The notes: a model not told the origin generated them from the letters alone. A DNA stretch of 64,000 nt from Chitinophaga pinensis (GCA_902167325.1 LR632930.1:2666001-2730000); one strand, 5' to 3'; counted from the first letter of the stretch, positions 26,790 through 36,000 are shown. A program made the numbers and translations.

Positions 26790-28260
26790 ATGTTCGTTCT
26801 CCCAATATCTGCCCGGCTCTTTCCTTTACCACCAACACATTGGTTTCCTTGAACTTGCCGTGAAACTTAGATGCCGAATATACGTGAAATTTTACTGGCG
26901 TACCCATGCCTTTCGCATGTAACCCACGGGCCAGCGGCGCGTGTCCGCCTTCCGTTACAAATACTTTCTTGGTCATTTTCCCGGGTAATTTATGGGACTT
27001 CACGATCGCCTTTAAATTGGCCGATTCTGTAGCGGCAGGTACCTGCTTCGGCACCGCAAGAAACTGTGCCAGCATCAACCCTTTCGCCTGTAACCCTTCG
27101 CGCCTGTTCTCCCGCACATCCCGGGATTTGGTGGGCACATTTACCGGTACCAGCGATGGATCGCCCAGCAGGTAGAACTGGGAAAGGGTTTTGATCTCAT
27201 ACGGGTCGAGCGTTGGACCCATTTCATCGAGGAAACGCTGGCGGGCCTCCAGGAACGCGCGGCCGGTAGAAGCGCCACGGAGTACATTGATGAGGAAATA
27301 TTGCGTAATAAGATCTGCCAGGCCCTGGCCTTCAGTTGGACCATAGGCAATAGTGGTACTGCCCGCCACTGCCACAGCATGCTGCAGCAGGTATTGCGAT
27401 GCGAGGCTGGGATAACCGGAATCCGTGATGGCAGGATCATACAGCTGCGCGCCATAGCAGCATTCCGCCGCTACAATGGTGCCTTTCGCGATCTTTTTCT
27501 CCAGCCATCCTGATGTATGTGAAATGGGGTAATTCCCTCCTTTCTGACCGTAATAATTCCCATCTTCCAGCGCGCCGTGACAGTTGATGAAATGGGTTTT
27601 TGCTTTCAGCTGCGTGGGCGTCCAGCGGGGACCTTTGGTGGGGGATAAGTGCAGCTGGTCTGCATTGCCGAATATGTTCTGCAGGCTTTGCTGCGTAGAG
27701 AGGCGCCAGTCGTATACACTGATACCTAAGTAATTAAGATAGTCTTTCTGATTGCCCGGCTTGCTGGCGATGGCATCGCGTACGAGGGAGTGGAAGTACT
27801 TCGGATCTTTACCGCCGGGAAGGTCGGGCAGGCGGCCTACCACACGGGAAGGACTAACAAACTTCACAGGATCTTCCGACCAGGGCTTGTCGCTGGCATA
27901 TGGCAGGTCGCTGGGAACGATGGCGTCTTCATCGTCAGGGCTATGGATGAGATTCTTCAGCGGCTGGAAAGGAATCACGTCCTGTGCGCCTGCAATAAGG
28001 ATGTAGTCGGGCTGGAAGTGTTTATATAATCCATCGATGGCCCGTTTGTTCTGGCGTGCATCTTCAGCGTTTTTTACGGCGGTTATCTTGTAGCTTTTCA
28101 TGGCCCTGGTGTCGTCAAGGAATACGATCACACTGCTTAGCCCGCGTGCTTTATCGGCGGCTTTCAGATCTTCAAGATCCTGGAGGATGGAGGGGAGTTT
28201 GGCGCCATATTTCAATTCCAGCGCTTTCCGGTTGGACACGATGATTTTATCCTTTTTCAT
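26776..28260 (-). CDS. Cytoplasmic gingipain-like (C25/caspase-fold) peptidase
   Basis: 494 aa from the ATG at 28260; a TTG at 28284 would add eight residues. It has the caspase-like fold pattern of peptidase family C25: DYILIAGAQDVIPF, SDLPYASD then VVGRLPDLPGGKD, the catalytic His in FINCHGALEDG (H228), the catalytic Cys in VAAECCYGAQ (C267 or C268), and the LLGDPSL element after the barrel. Unlike gingipains it has no signal peptide, no prodomain and no C-terminal sorting domain, so it should stay inside the cell. A C-terminal region of about 130 residues is unassigned. It is coupled to the 87-aa downstream gene. Confidence 0.78.
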   Translation of the reverse strand: MKKDKIIVSNRKALELKYGAKLPSILQDLEDLKAADKARGLSSVIVFLDDTRAMKSYKITAVKNAEDARQNKRAIDGLYKHFQPDYILIAGAQDVIPFQPLKNLIHSPDDEDAIVPSDLPYASDKPWSEDPVKFVSPSRVVGRLPDLPGGKDPKYFHSLVRDAIASKPGNQKDYLNYLGISVYDWRLSTQQSLQNIFGNADQLHLSPTKGPRWTPTQLKAKTHFINCHGALEDGNYYGQKGGNYPISHTSGWLEKKIAKGTIVAAECCYGAQLYDPAITDSGYPSLASQYLLQHAVAVAGSTTIAYGPTEGQGLADLITQYFLINVLRGASTGRAFLEARQRFLDEMGPTLDPYEIKTLSQFYLLGDPSLVPVNVPTKSRDVRENRREGLQAKGLMLAQFLAVPKQVPAATESANLKAIVKSHKLPGKMTKKVFVTEGGHAPLARGLHAKGMGTPVKFHVYSASKFHGKFKETNVLVVKERAGQILGERTYVRR

Positions 28261-28366
28261 GGATGAGGGGTTTATGGGGTTCAATACAGGCTAAATTACA
28301 CTATTTCCAGTTATTGTAAATGTGGGCTGGAATGCATAATTTTCGTTTATAATAACCTTTTATAAT

Positions 28367-29626
28367 ATGGCAAAACCGTATTATGTCCTATGTTGCCTTG
28401 GCCTCATAATGGGCAAACCCGTACTGGCGCAAACCGTAGCCAGGATTACCGTTAAATCAGGTGCTTACGACCGGCATAACGCCATCATCCGCATACCTTT
28501 CGATATTGAACCGGGCATTGGCTATAAGCTGGTAAGCAAAGAGAATGGAAAGAAGGTGGAGGAACACGTGCAGGCAGGTGATGATATGCTTACCTGGCGG
28601 ATGCATAAAGATCTGCCGGCTGGTGAAGAGCGTTCCTTTGAACTTATTCGTTTGACGAAAGGGAATGGGGGCATGAAGTTGCCGCCCAATGGTGTGAAAT
28701 ATGAGGAAAAGGATGGCGGGTATACCATTAAGCGGGGTGGAGATTCGGCGTTACATTACCGTGCCGTTATCATGGAACCGCCTGCGGGGGCAGATACCGC
28801 CTTCCGCCGCGGGGGATTCATTCACCCGGCCTGGACGCCTTCCGGCAAAGTGCTCACTAATATCCATCCCAAAGATCATTACCACCATCTCGGCATCTGG
28901 AACCCCTGGACCGACACGGAGTTCGAAGGAAAAACAGTGGATTTCTGGAACCTGAAGAAGCGTTCCGGAACTGTGCGCCCGGTAGCTTCGCCCCGTAACC
29001 GGCTAACATCGGGTATCGTTTACGGCGGATTCAGGCAGGTGCAGGATCATGTGGTGATCGGCCATCCGGACCGTACCGCAATCACCGAAGAGCTGGAAGT
29101 ATTGGTCTATGGCCAGCCGGATGAGTACATGACCTGGGATTACAATTCCACCCTCCAATGTGCTTCCGCAGCACCCATCACGCTCAACGAGTACCGCTAT
29201 GGCGGAGGCTTTGCCATGAGAGGCGCCGCCATCTGGAATAATGAAAACAGTAAACTTATTTCTTCAGAAGGTAAAACCCGTAAGGATGCAGACGGATCAC
29301 TGGCGCGGTGGTTTATTATTCAGGGGGCGCTGGAAGGTGGGAGTGGCGGACTGCTGGTACTGTCTGATCCCAATAATTTCAACGCTCCGCAGCCACTGCG
29401 GATATGGCCTGAAAAAGATCAGGAGGGACAGGTGTTCGTTAACTTCAGTCCTACTAAAAACAAGCCCTGGCCACTCGTACCCGGAGAAACTTATGCACAG
29501 CGTTACCGCGTGGTTACGTTCGATGGAGAAATGACACCAGCAAAAGCGGAGGCTTTATGGAAAGACTATGCCTATCCGGCAGAGGTGACGGTGGAAATGG
29601 TGAGCCGCCCGGTTTCGCGGAGATAG
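28367..29626 (+). CDS. Secreted PmoA-family protein (DUF6807)
   Basis: 419 aa with a signal peptide (YYVLCCLGLIMGKPVLAQ). The mature protein matches the PmoA family found in polysaccharide-degrading Bacteroidota: GGFIHPAWTPSGKVLTNIHPKDHYHHLGIWNPWTDTEFEGKTVDFWN, WDYNSTL and ARWFIIQGAL. The DHYHHLGIW motif with three His is conserved and looks like a metal or sugar site. The biochemical function is unclear despite the name; the family is not a methane monooxygenase subunit. The last 55 nt overlap the 3' end of the opposing deacetylase gene. Confidence 0.82.
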   Translation: MAKPYYVLCCLGLIMGKPVLAQTVARITVKSGAYDRHNAIIRIPFDIEPGIGYKLVSKENGKKVEEHVQAGDDMLTWRMHKDLPAGEERSFELIRLTKGNGGMKLPPNGVKYEEKDGGYTIKRGGDSALHYRAVIMEPPAGADTAFRRGGFIHPAWTPSGKVLTNIHPKDHYHHLGIWNPWTDTEFEGKTVDFWNLKKRSGTVRPVASPRNRLTSGIVYGGFRQVQDHVVIGHPDRTAITEELEVLVYGQPDEYMTWDYNSTLQCASAAPITLNEYRYGGGFAMRGAAIWNNENSKLISSEGKTRKDADGSLARWFIIQGALEGGSGGLLVLSDPNNFNAPQPLRIWPEKDQEGQVFVNFSPTKNKPWPLVPGETYAQRYRVVTFDGEMTPAKAEALWKDYAYPAEVTVEMVSRPVSRR

Positions 29627-30372
29627 TCGGAGTGGGTTACGAATTTGCCTTTTGATCCCAGCCAGCAAAGATACCTGCGCATCTTTTCAAGGAGTTTGCT
29701 GCCATGTACACGGCGCACATACACAGGTAGTTTATAGTGGCCGATATTTTCCAGCTCCCAGGGGTGGAAGTAACAGCTGAAATAATCTTCTTTCGCAAGG
29801 ATGCCGGTAATACAGTTTTGTGTGAACCAGAGCGGCATGTTTTTGACGCTGAGCCAGAACACGGGGAGGCGCATCCGTGGGGTAACGGAGGTGGGCATTA
29901 TCCATAACGGTCCGTTAGTATGTACATGCCGCGAAATATGCCGGTTATCGTAACGTCCGGGAAGCCAGGTGGGGTTAATGGAAGCATCATAGCGGTATCC
30001 CGCATCATACAATGCCTCAATGCTTACCGGTTGCAGGCGTGGCATCCGGAAGCCTTTTACCGTATGTCCCGAGATATTTTCCAGCTCAAGGCGGGATGCA
30101 AGCAGGTCGTCATTATCGAAACGGTCGTGGTAATAAGCATGCGAAGCAATCTCGTGGCGCTGCGCAATGATACGTACCAGTTCGGGATGATGTTTTGCCC
30201 AGAAGGCGGTGATGAAAAAGGTTCCTCTCACGCCGCATTCTTCAAACAGGGCCAGCGTTTTACGCACACCGGCTTCGCTTACACGCAGTTTCTCTTCCAG
30301 CGGTATCTGCTGGCCATATTCTTCGGGAATATCAAATTCCTCCACATCAACACTGATCAGTATCTGCTTCAT
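29572..30372 (-). CDS. Polysaccharide deacetylase family protein
   Basis: 266 aa, NodB-fold carbohydrate esterase. SVDVEEFDIPEEYG holds the metal Asp, TFFITAFWAKHHPELV and HEIASHAYYHDRF carry the His pair (H-S-H-x-Y type), GFRMPRLQPVS the arginine motif, and CYFHPWELE the late His. No signal peptide, so it works in the cytoplasm or on a lipid-linked substrate. Start ATG overlaps the stop of the glycosyltransferase gene (TAATG), a tight two-gene operon for building or trimming a lipid-linked glycan. Confidence 0.87.
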   Translation of the reverse strand: MKQILISVDVEEFDIPEEYGQQIPLEEKLRVSEAGVRKTLALFEECGVRGTFFITAFWAKHHPELVRIIAQRHEIASHAYYHDRFDNDDLLASRLELENISGHTVKGFRMPRLQPVSIEALYDAGYRYDASINPTWLPGRYDNRHISRHVHTNGPLWIMPTSVTPRMRLPVFWLSVKNMPLWFTQNCITGILAKEDYFSCYFHPWELENIGHYKLPVYVRRVHGSKLLEKMRRYLCWLGSKGKFVTHSDYLRETGRLTISTVTSAG

Positions 30373-31133
30373 TACTTAACGAGTAGTCCCATAAAATTAA
30401 CAAATTCACGCAGCAGTACCGTACTCCTGAAATCGGAAAACCGGATATCGGGCCGGCAGGAGATGGGGATAGACTGTATGCTGAGTGTTTTATTACGCCC
30501 TGCCCGTTTCACGAACTCACTGTCGTACAGGAAACCGTCGATCCGGGTAGAGAGGAATTCCATTCTGCCGCGGGTATTGAAGGCTTTCAGTCCGGCCTGT
30601 GCATCGGCCACGGGCAATTGCAGGAGGTAACGGTTCATCAGGCGGTTTACCCTTGTGATCATTTTACGGGTGGGAGGCAGCAAGGCAACGTATTGATGCC
30701 CGCGGGAGCCTGCTACCACATCCACGCCATCGAGTAATTTGTCGAAGGCGCGCTTTACGGCTTCCACGCCAAAGGGGAAATCGTAATCGGTGCATACGAG
30801 ATAGGGTGCATCGCTTACTGCTACGCCTAAACGGCATGCATAACCCTTACCGCGGTTCACGGGGTGGTCAATGATCCGGATGCCGGGGATGCGGTTCGTC
30901 AGCTCCTGCAACAATACAGCCTGCATGTTGCGGACGGAGCCGTCGTTCACCAGTATCAGTCGTATGTCTGTCCCGGGCAGCAGCGCCTGCAATTCCCGGA
31001 AATCAGCAATCATTTGCCCTACCCATCCTTCCGGAGGATTGCAGCAGGGGATAATGAGGTCAAGTTTGGGTGTTACCTTGTTGTCTGTTATAGTCAGGTT
31101 CGCTTTCAAAGGTAACTTCGTTAGTTCCAGCAT
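30372..31133 (-). CDS. Family 2 glycosyltransferase
   Basis: 253 aa. GT2 fold: LDLIIPCCNPPEGWVGQM at the N-terminus, ILVNDGSV, DHPVNRGKGYACRLGVAVSDAPYLVCTDYDFPFG (DxD as DYD) and VVAGSRGHQ. It resembles dolichyl/undecaprenyl-phosphate sugar transferases but has no C-terminal membrane helices, so the acceptor is uncertain. Coupled to the deacetylase gene by a 1-nt overlap. No obvious promoter box nearby except the weak CAAATATT at about 31171. Confidence 0.85.
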   Translation of the reverse strand: MLELTKLPLKANLTITDNKVTPKLDLIIPCCNPPEGWVGQMIADFRELQALLPGTDIRLILVNDGSVRNMQAVLLQELTNRIPGIRIIDHPVNRGKGYACRLGVAVSDAPYLVCTDYDFPFGVEAVKRAFDKLLDGVDVVAGSRGHQYVALLPPTRKMITRVNRLMNRYLLQLPVADAQAGLKAFNTRGRMEFLSTRIDGFLYDSEFVKRAGRNKTLSIQSIPISCRPDIRFSDFRSTVLLREFVNFMGLLVK

Positions 31134-31529
31134 GTCTGTTACAACTTTTTAATTCACAGCTCTTTCGTTAGGCTTCAAATATTCAATACAGCATTTTTTT
31201 ACACGGGATGGCCCGCGTACTTAGTTTTTAGTTCACCGAACAGATTGACAGCATGAGAACTCTACCCGGCACGGATGGCCGGAAATGAGCGTATACCTTT
31301 TGGGAAAGGTGTATGATGAATTGGCTTTGGGATAATTGGCCTTCTTGGCTGGATGCGCTGGCCCTTGCCGTTACATCGGTAGTATGCATATTAGTTAGGT
31401 TCTGTCTCTAAGACGCCCAAATATACCAACAACCCCTATGCTTTACTAGTGGAAGCCCTTAAAATTTAATTAAATACTACGAACGTGGGAAGTTGAAAGT
31501 CAACTGTATTGACGGAAAGGGAACGGTTT
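31134..31529. other. Gene-free stretch between the GT operon and the aldehyde dehydrogenase
   Basis: About 400 bp with no large reading frame and no terminator. It contains a short inverted element ACCTTT-TGGG-AAAGGT (31295-31310) and one 32-codon ATG frame (listed separately). It probably holds the promoters of the glycosyltransferase operon. Confidence 0.5.
31313..31411 (+). CDS. Possible 32-aa membrane miniprotein
   Basis: Two consecutive ATG codons follow GGGAAAGGTGT, a purine-rich site. The product starts MMNWLWDNWPSW and continues as a hydrophobic helix (LDALALAVTSVVCILVRFCL), with four Trp in the first 12 residues, a composition seen in small membrane proteins. It is too short to be significant alone and no neighbour supports it. 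Confidence 0.25.
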   Translation: MMNWLWDNWPSWLDALALAVTSVVCILVRFCL

Positions 31530-32885
31530 TTACTGGATATAGACGGTTTTGATATTGAGGAATTCGTGTACGCCTTCGATGGAAAGCTCGCGCCCGTAAC
31601 CCGATTGCTTGATGCCTCCGAAAGGAAGGCGGGCATCAGACCGCATCATGGCATTTACGAACACATTACCGCTTTCTATCAGCGGTGCCAGCCGGGCTGC
31701 TTTTTCAAGATCTTTGGTCCAGATGGATGCGCCCAATCCAAAGGGGGTATTGTTGGCGAGACGGATGGCGTCCTGTTCATCATTGGCGGTGATCACTACC
31801 GCTAACGGACCGAATGTTTCTTCGTCGAAAGCCGTCATCCCGGGTTTAACGCCGGAAAGGAGAGTGGCAGCAAAGTTAGCGCCACTGGTTTCCCCGCCTG
31901 CCAACAGCTCTGCGCCTTGCCAGATGGTACTTTGCAGCTGGCTGTTAAGGTCTTTGGCGAGATCGGGGCGTGCCATGGGGCCAAGGTCGGTTTCGGGAAG
32001 GAAGGGATCGCCCTGTTGCATGGAAGAAATGATATGCTGCACCCGCTGTGTGAAATCTTCCACGATGCTCTTGTCCACGATCCATCTTTTAGCGGCGATG
32101 CACGATTGCCCGGCGTTCTGCATACGGGCTTTCACGGCGGTAGTGGCAGCGGTGGCCAGGTCAGCATCTTTCAGGACGATGAAGGGATCGCTCCCGCCCA
32201 GTTCGAGCACGGTTTTCTTTAAATGCTTCCCTGCAAGGGAGGCTACGCTCATGCCGGCGGGTGTACTGCCGGTGAGGGTAACGCCCTGCACGCGAGGGTC
32301 TGCAATAATGGGTTCAATATCTTTGGAAGCTACCAGCAAAGCCTGGAAGGAACCTTCCGGAAAGCCTGCTTCGAGGAATACCTTTTCGATGGCCAGTCCG
32401 CACCCGCTTACATTGCTGGCATGTTTCAATACGGCGGCATTACCTGCTAGCAAATTAGGAATAGCGAACCTGAGCACCTGCCAGTAGGGGAAGTTCCAGG
32501 GCATGATGGCGAGTATGATGCCTTTGGGTTCAAAAGCGGCATAGCTTTTACGTGCGTCGGATGATATGATCCGCGGCTGCAGCATGCTTTCGATATTGGC
32601 CGCATAATATTCTGCTGTGGCGGCGCATTTCAATACTTCGGCCTTTGCTTCCTTCAGGGTTTTACCCATTTCCCGGGTAATCAGTTCCGCATGCCGGTCT
32701 GCCTGTTCTTTCAGCAGGCTGGCGGCCTTTAACATCCACTCCGCCCGTTGGGAAACGGAGGCCTGACGAAGTGCCGGGAATGCACGGTGACCGGCTTTTA
32801 GCTTAGCCTGCAGTTCATCCGGCGTATGTGCCGGATAGCGGGCGATGGTTTCTCCGCTGAAAGGGTAAATGCTCTCGAAACTCAT
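31530..32885 (-). CDS. NAD(P)-dependent aldehyde dehydrogenase (succinate-semialdehyde type)
   Basis: 451 aa, aldehyde dehydrogenase superfamily: oxidises an aldehyde, here probably succinate semialdehyde, to the acid. Motifs: IMPWNFPYWQVLRFAIPNLLAGNAAVLKHASN, TGSTPAGMSVASLAGKHLKK, the general base Glu in LELGGSDPF, and the catalytic Cys in NAGQSCIAAKR; the ending SDARLPFGGIKQSGYGRELS is typical of the GabD/Sad branch. The N-terminus is short (ALDH of about 450 aa). Single gene divergent from the MFS transporter; substrate assignment moderate. Confidence 0.87.
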   Translation of the reverse strand: MSFESIYPFSGETIARYPAHTPDELQAKLKAGHRAFPALRQASVSQRAEWMLKAASLLKEQADRHAELITREMGKTLKEAKAEVLKCAATAEYYAANIESMLQPRIISSDARKSYAAFEPKGIILAIMPWNFPYWQVLRFAIPNLLAGNAAVLKHASNVSGCGLAIEKVFLEAGFPEGSFQALLVASKDIEPIIADPRVQGVTLTGSTPAGMSVASLAGKHLKKTVLELGGSDPFIVLKDADLATAATTAVKARMQNAGQSCIAAKRWIVDKSIVEDFTQRVQHIISSMQQGDPFLPETDLGPMARPDLAKDLNSQLQSTIWQGAELLAGGETSGANFAATLLSGVKPGMTAFDEETFGPLAVVITANDEQDAIRLANNTPFGLGASIWTKDLEKAARLAPLIESGNVFVNAMMRSDARLPFGGIKQSGYGRELSIEGVHEFLNIKTVYIQ

Positions 32886-32934
32886 AACTTAAAGATAAGG
32901 ATTTTCCTGCCTGCGGCACTTTCTGCGAATGCCG

Positions 32935-32942
32935 TACCTTTG
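32935..32942 (+). promoter_or_regulatory. Candidate -7 box for the MFS gene
   Basis: TACCTTTG; it stands 19 nt before the ATG at 32962 and overlaps the upstream possible start, supporting 32962. Confidence 0.55.
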
Positions 32943-32961
32943 CATCCTGAATGAACGGAAC

Positions 32962-34149
32962 ATGTCTCTGAGCAAATGGAATATTGCGATCATGGCCACC
33001 TGCACGGGCCTGATCGTTGCGAACATATACTACGCACAACCTTTACTGGTCCTTATTGCGCGCGAATTCAACGTCAGCGAATCCAATGCAGGCCAGGTTA
33101 CCTTTTTTACCCAGATAGGCTATGCACTGGGGTTATTGTTTTGCGTACCCCTCGGCGATAAGCTCGAAAGGCGCGGACAGATCCTTGTGATGACGGCCTG
33201 TGCCGTGGCGGCCCTTGCGGCAGCCGCGTTATCTGTGAATATCACGATGCTGAAGATCACCGGTTTCATCATCGGTTTCACTTCAATCGTACCGCAACTG
33301 ATACTGCCGCTGGCGGCTACACTGGCGGAGCCTTCGAAGCGGGGGAAAGTGATCGGGGTGATCATGAGCGGACTCCTAATCGGTATTCTGCTCTCACGCA
33401 CCATCAGCGGATTTGTGGGGCAGCATTTGGGATGGAGGGCGATGTTCTGGATTGCGGCGGCAATGTCTTTTGCCATGATGGCGGTGATGATGGCGTCGTT
33501 CCCTAAAAACCGCCCGGCATTTGAAGGCTCATATGGTGCGTTGATGCGTTCAGTATGGCAGCTGGTGAAGGAACAACCCCTTTTACGGGAGGCCTCAGCG
33601 ATTAATGCGTGCTGTTTTGCGGTTTTCGGGCTGTTCTGGACCACTTCGGTATTTCTCCTGAGCAATGCGCCCTATAATTACGGGAGCGACGTAATCGGCC
33701 TCCTTGGCCTTGCGGCGGCAACCGGCGCACTGGGAGCGCCGCTCATAGGGCGTATTGCCGATAAAAAGAATCCCCGTATCGCCATTGGCTACGGTATCGC
33801 CTGTGTGCTGGGTTCCTATTTCGTTTTCTGGGCTTTCAGCACTTCGATCATAGGGATCGTAGCTGGTATCGTACTCCTCGACCTGGGGTTGCAGGGGGTA
33901 CATGTTTCCAACCAAACCCGCATCTACGCCTTCATGCCCGAAGCACGCAACCGGATGAACACGGTGTTCATGACGGTTTCCTTCCTCGGTACTTCCATCG
34001 GTTCCGGCATCGGCCTGTGGGTATGGGGCATCGGGAAATGGACAGGCGTTTGCATCGCCGGACTCATTATTACGGGTATCGCAATTGTGATATACTCACT
34101 CACGTACAACAGGGTAGGGAAGGTGCAAAATGTAGGTACCGCAGGTTAA
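32962..34149 (+). CDS. MFS transporter
   Basis: About 395 aa with 12 predicted membrane helices; major facilitator superfamily, drug/metabolite exporter type similar to YnfM-like proteins. The first helix contains IAIMATCTGLIVANIYYAQPLLVLIA; the loop 2-3 motif reads GDKLERRGQ (motif A variant, G-D-x-x-x-R-R). The frame reaches further upstream, but the promoter box at 32935 favours this start. Substrate unknown. Divergent from the aldehyde dehydrogenase; followed by an intergenic region with an 11-bp array. Confidence 0.88.
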   Translation: MSLSKWNIAIMATCTGLIVANIYYAQPLLVLIAREFNVSESNAGQVTFFTQIGYALGLLFCVPLGDKLERRGQILVMTACAVAALAAAALSVNITMLKITGFIIGFTSIVPQLILPLAATLAEPSKRGKVIGVIMSGLLIGILLSRTISGFVGQHLGWRAMFWIAAAMSFAMMAVMMASFPKNRPAFEGSYGALMRSVWQLVKEQPLLREASAINACCFAVFGLFWTTSVFLLSNAPYNYGSDVIGLLGLAAATGALGAPLIGRIADKKNPRIAIGYGIACVLGSYFVFWAFSTSIIGIVAGIVLLDLGLQGVHVSNQTRIYAFMPEARNRMNTVFMTVSFLGTSIGSGIGLWVWGIGKWTGVCIAGLIITGIAIVIYSLTYNRVGKVQNVGTAG

Positions 34150-34286
34150 AGGGTATTTCGGCATATTATTTGCCTAATTAATTCATTGTCAATTGTTATG
34201 AACCAGTTTTGCCATTTACTGCAATCACCTGTTTTCTTCCCCGTTTCCGGGTTTTCATACTGATTGGTTATCAATATGATATACGC

Positions 34287-34397
34287 ATCAAGTCCACCTC
34301 ATGTCCACCTCATATCCACCTCATCTGCGCGATCCCCTGCCATTTCCCGCGTAGTTCACCCGTAGTTCCCGCCCATTTCCCCCGCTGTTCCCATACG
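34287..34397 (-). repeat. Degenerate 11-bp tandem array, inverted copy of the 6.3-kb array
   Basis: On the minus strand the units run from GGGAAC-type units (GTATGGGAAC at 34397 down to about 34332) to three GGTGGAnnTGA units (34320-34288). 27 bases at 34287-34313 are identical to the complement of 6515-6541, 28 kb away. The register of 11 holds over the 110 bp. It lies between the convergent MFS and pyk genes, downstream of the pyk terminator. Confidence 0.85.
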
Positions 34398-34437
34398 CTA
34401 ATCGCGGAGCAGGTATAAAGTATGACCGGCTTTACCG

Positions 34438-34480
34438 CATAAAAAATCCCGTCCATGGTACTACCAGGACGGGATTGTTA
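34438..34480 (-). terminator. Terminator of the pfkA-pyk operon
   Basis: Stem AATCCCGTCC/GGACGGGATT (34445-34454, 34467-34476) with a nested TGGT/ACCA; minus-strand T6 follows. Confidence 0.9.
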
Positions 34481-34499
34481 TTTTCAGGGAAGCCTTCGG

Positions 34500-35990
34500 T
34501 TACTCAGGCACCCGTGTAATCTTCAGAATGTTGGTGGGCAGATGCTCCTTAACGGGCGTGCTGCCGGTGTTCACCACCACATCATTGGTTTTGAGGAAGC
34601 CACGCTCTTTCAGGATGTTGATCTGATCCGTTACGATTTCATCGAGGCTCTCTTCTTCACCGTAGTAGAACGCGCGAACGCCCCAGCTGAGGCTCAGCTG
34701 GTTTACCAGCGTACGCTCTTTGGTGAAGATGAACAGGGGAGATTTCGGGCGGTAGCTCGACAGCATGAAGCCGGTGTAACCGGATTGCGTCATCCCTATC
34801 AGTGCGTCTGCCTCCACATCTTCTGCGATTTTGCAGGCATTGTAGCACAGTGCATCGCTGAGGAAGGTGGGGGAGTGGCGGTGAGGAATGAGGTTACGGT
34901 TGTAGATAATGCTTTCCTTTTCTACTTCACCGATGATCTTACGCATGGTCTGGATCACGAGGGTGGGGTAGTTACCGGTAGCGGTTTCGCCGGACAGCAT
35001 TACTGCGTCGGCTCCTTCCAGTACGGCGTTGGCCACGTCGGTGATCTCTGAACGGTTAGGACGGGTGCGGTCGATCATGGATTCCATCATCTGGGTGGCC
35101 ACGATCACGGGTTTAGCGCGGTGGATACACTTGCGGATGATGTCTTTCTGGATCATGGGCACCTGCTCAACAGGGAGTTCCACACCGAGGTCGCCACGGG
35201 CGATCATTACGCCGTCGCTTTCCCAGATGATTTCTTTCAGGTTCTGGATCGCTTCCGGTTTCTCGATCTTGGAGATGATCTTGATCTTGGAATTGCGGTC
35301 AGTCAGGCGTTTGCGCAGCAGGGCAAGGTCTTTCACGTTACGCACGAAAGACAATGCTACCCAGTCGCACTCATGATCGATGATGAAATCGAGGTCGATT
35401 TCGTCTTTCTCAGTGAGGGCGGGGAGGGAAACCTTGGTATCGGGCAGGTTGAAGCCTTTCTTGGAGGACAAAACGCCGCCCAGCAGTACTTCCGCCTTGA
35501 TGAGGTTGTCAGGAGTGATTTCTTTTACCACGGTTTCGATCTTGCCATCGTCCAGCAGGATCTTCTGACCGGGGCGTACGTCTCTGGGGAGGTCGTGGTA
35601 GGATACATAGATCCTTTCCATGGTGCCCACGCATTTTTCGGTGGTAAAGGTGAGGATATCACCTGTTTTGAGCGGGAGGGCGTTGTTCTCGATCTCACCC
35701 ACACGCAGTTTCGGGCCTTGCAGATCGGCCAGGATGGCGATGTTGTAAGGCTCGGTTTTATTGATCTGGCGGATGTAGTTGATGATCCGCAGCTTGTCTT
35801 CATGGCTGCCGTGGGAAAAGTTCAGACGGAACACATTCACCCCGGCCTGTACGAGTTCCAATAATTTCTCATAGGTATCGCTGGCAGGCCCTACGGTTGC
35901 CACGATTTTGGTCTTTTGCTTTGCATGCGCCAGACCGGCTTCATTGTCCATTTGCTTATGAAAGTATTTGGACAGATCTTTTGTACTCAT
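34500..35990 (-). CDS. pyk: Pyruvate kinase
   Basis: Transfers phosphate from phosphoenolpyruvate to ADP, the last glycolysis step. 496 aa. KIVATVGPASDTYEKLLELVQAGVNVFRLNFSHGSHE, the catalytic Lys in KIISKIEKPEAI, IARGDLGVE with metal residues, PVIVATQMMESMI, TRPNRSEITDVANAVLEGADAVMLSGETATGNYP, and the C-terminal regulatory domain. It follows pfkA by 10 nt on the same strand: a compact glycolytic operon. The product is clearly complete; allosteric behaviour cannot be read. Confidence 0.97.
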   Translation of the reverse strand: MSTKDLSKYFHKQMDNEAGLAHAKQKTKIVATVGPASDTYEKLLELVQAGVNVFRLNFSHGSHEDKLRIINYIRQINKTEPYNIAILADLQGPKLRVGEIENNALPLKTGDILTFTTEKCVGTMERIYVSYHDLPRDVRPGQKILLDDGKIETVVKEITPDNLIKAEVLLGGVLSSKKGFNLPDTKVSLPALTEKDEIDLDFIIDHECDWVALSFVRNVKDLALLRKRLTDRNSKIKIISKIEKPEAIQNLKEIIWESDGVMIARGDLGVELPVEQVPMIQKDIIRKCIHRAKPVIVATQMMESMIDRTRPNRSEITDVANAVLEGADAVMLSGETATGNYPTLVIQTMRKIIGEVEKESIIYNRNLIPHRHSPTFLSDALCYNACKIAEDVEADALIGMTQSGYTGFMLSSYRPKSPLFIFTKERTLVNQLSLSWGVRAFYYGEEESLDEIVTDQINILKERGFLKTNDVVVNTGSTPVKEHLPTNILKITRVPE

Positions 35991-36000
35991 AGACGTTTAT

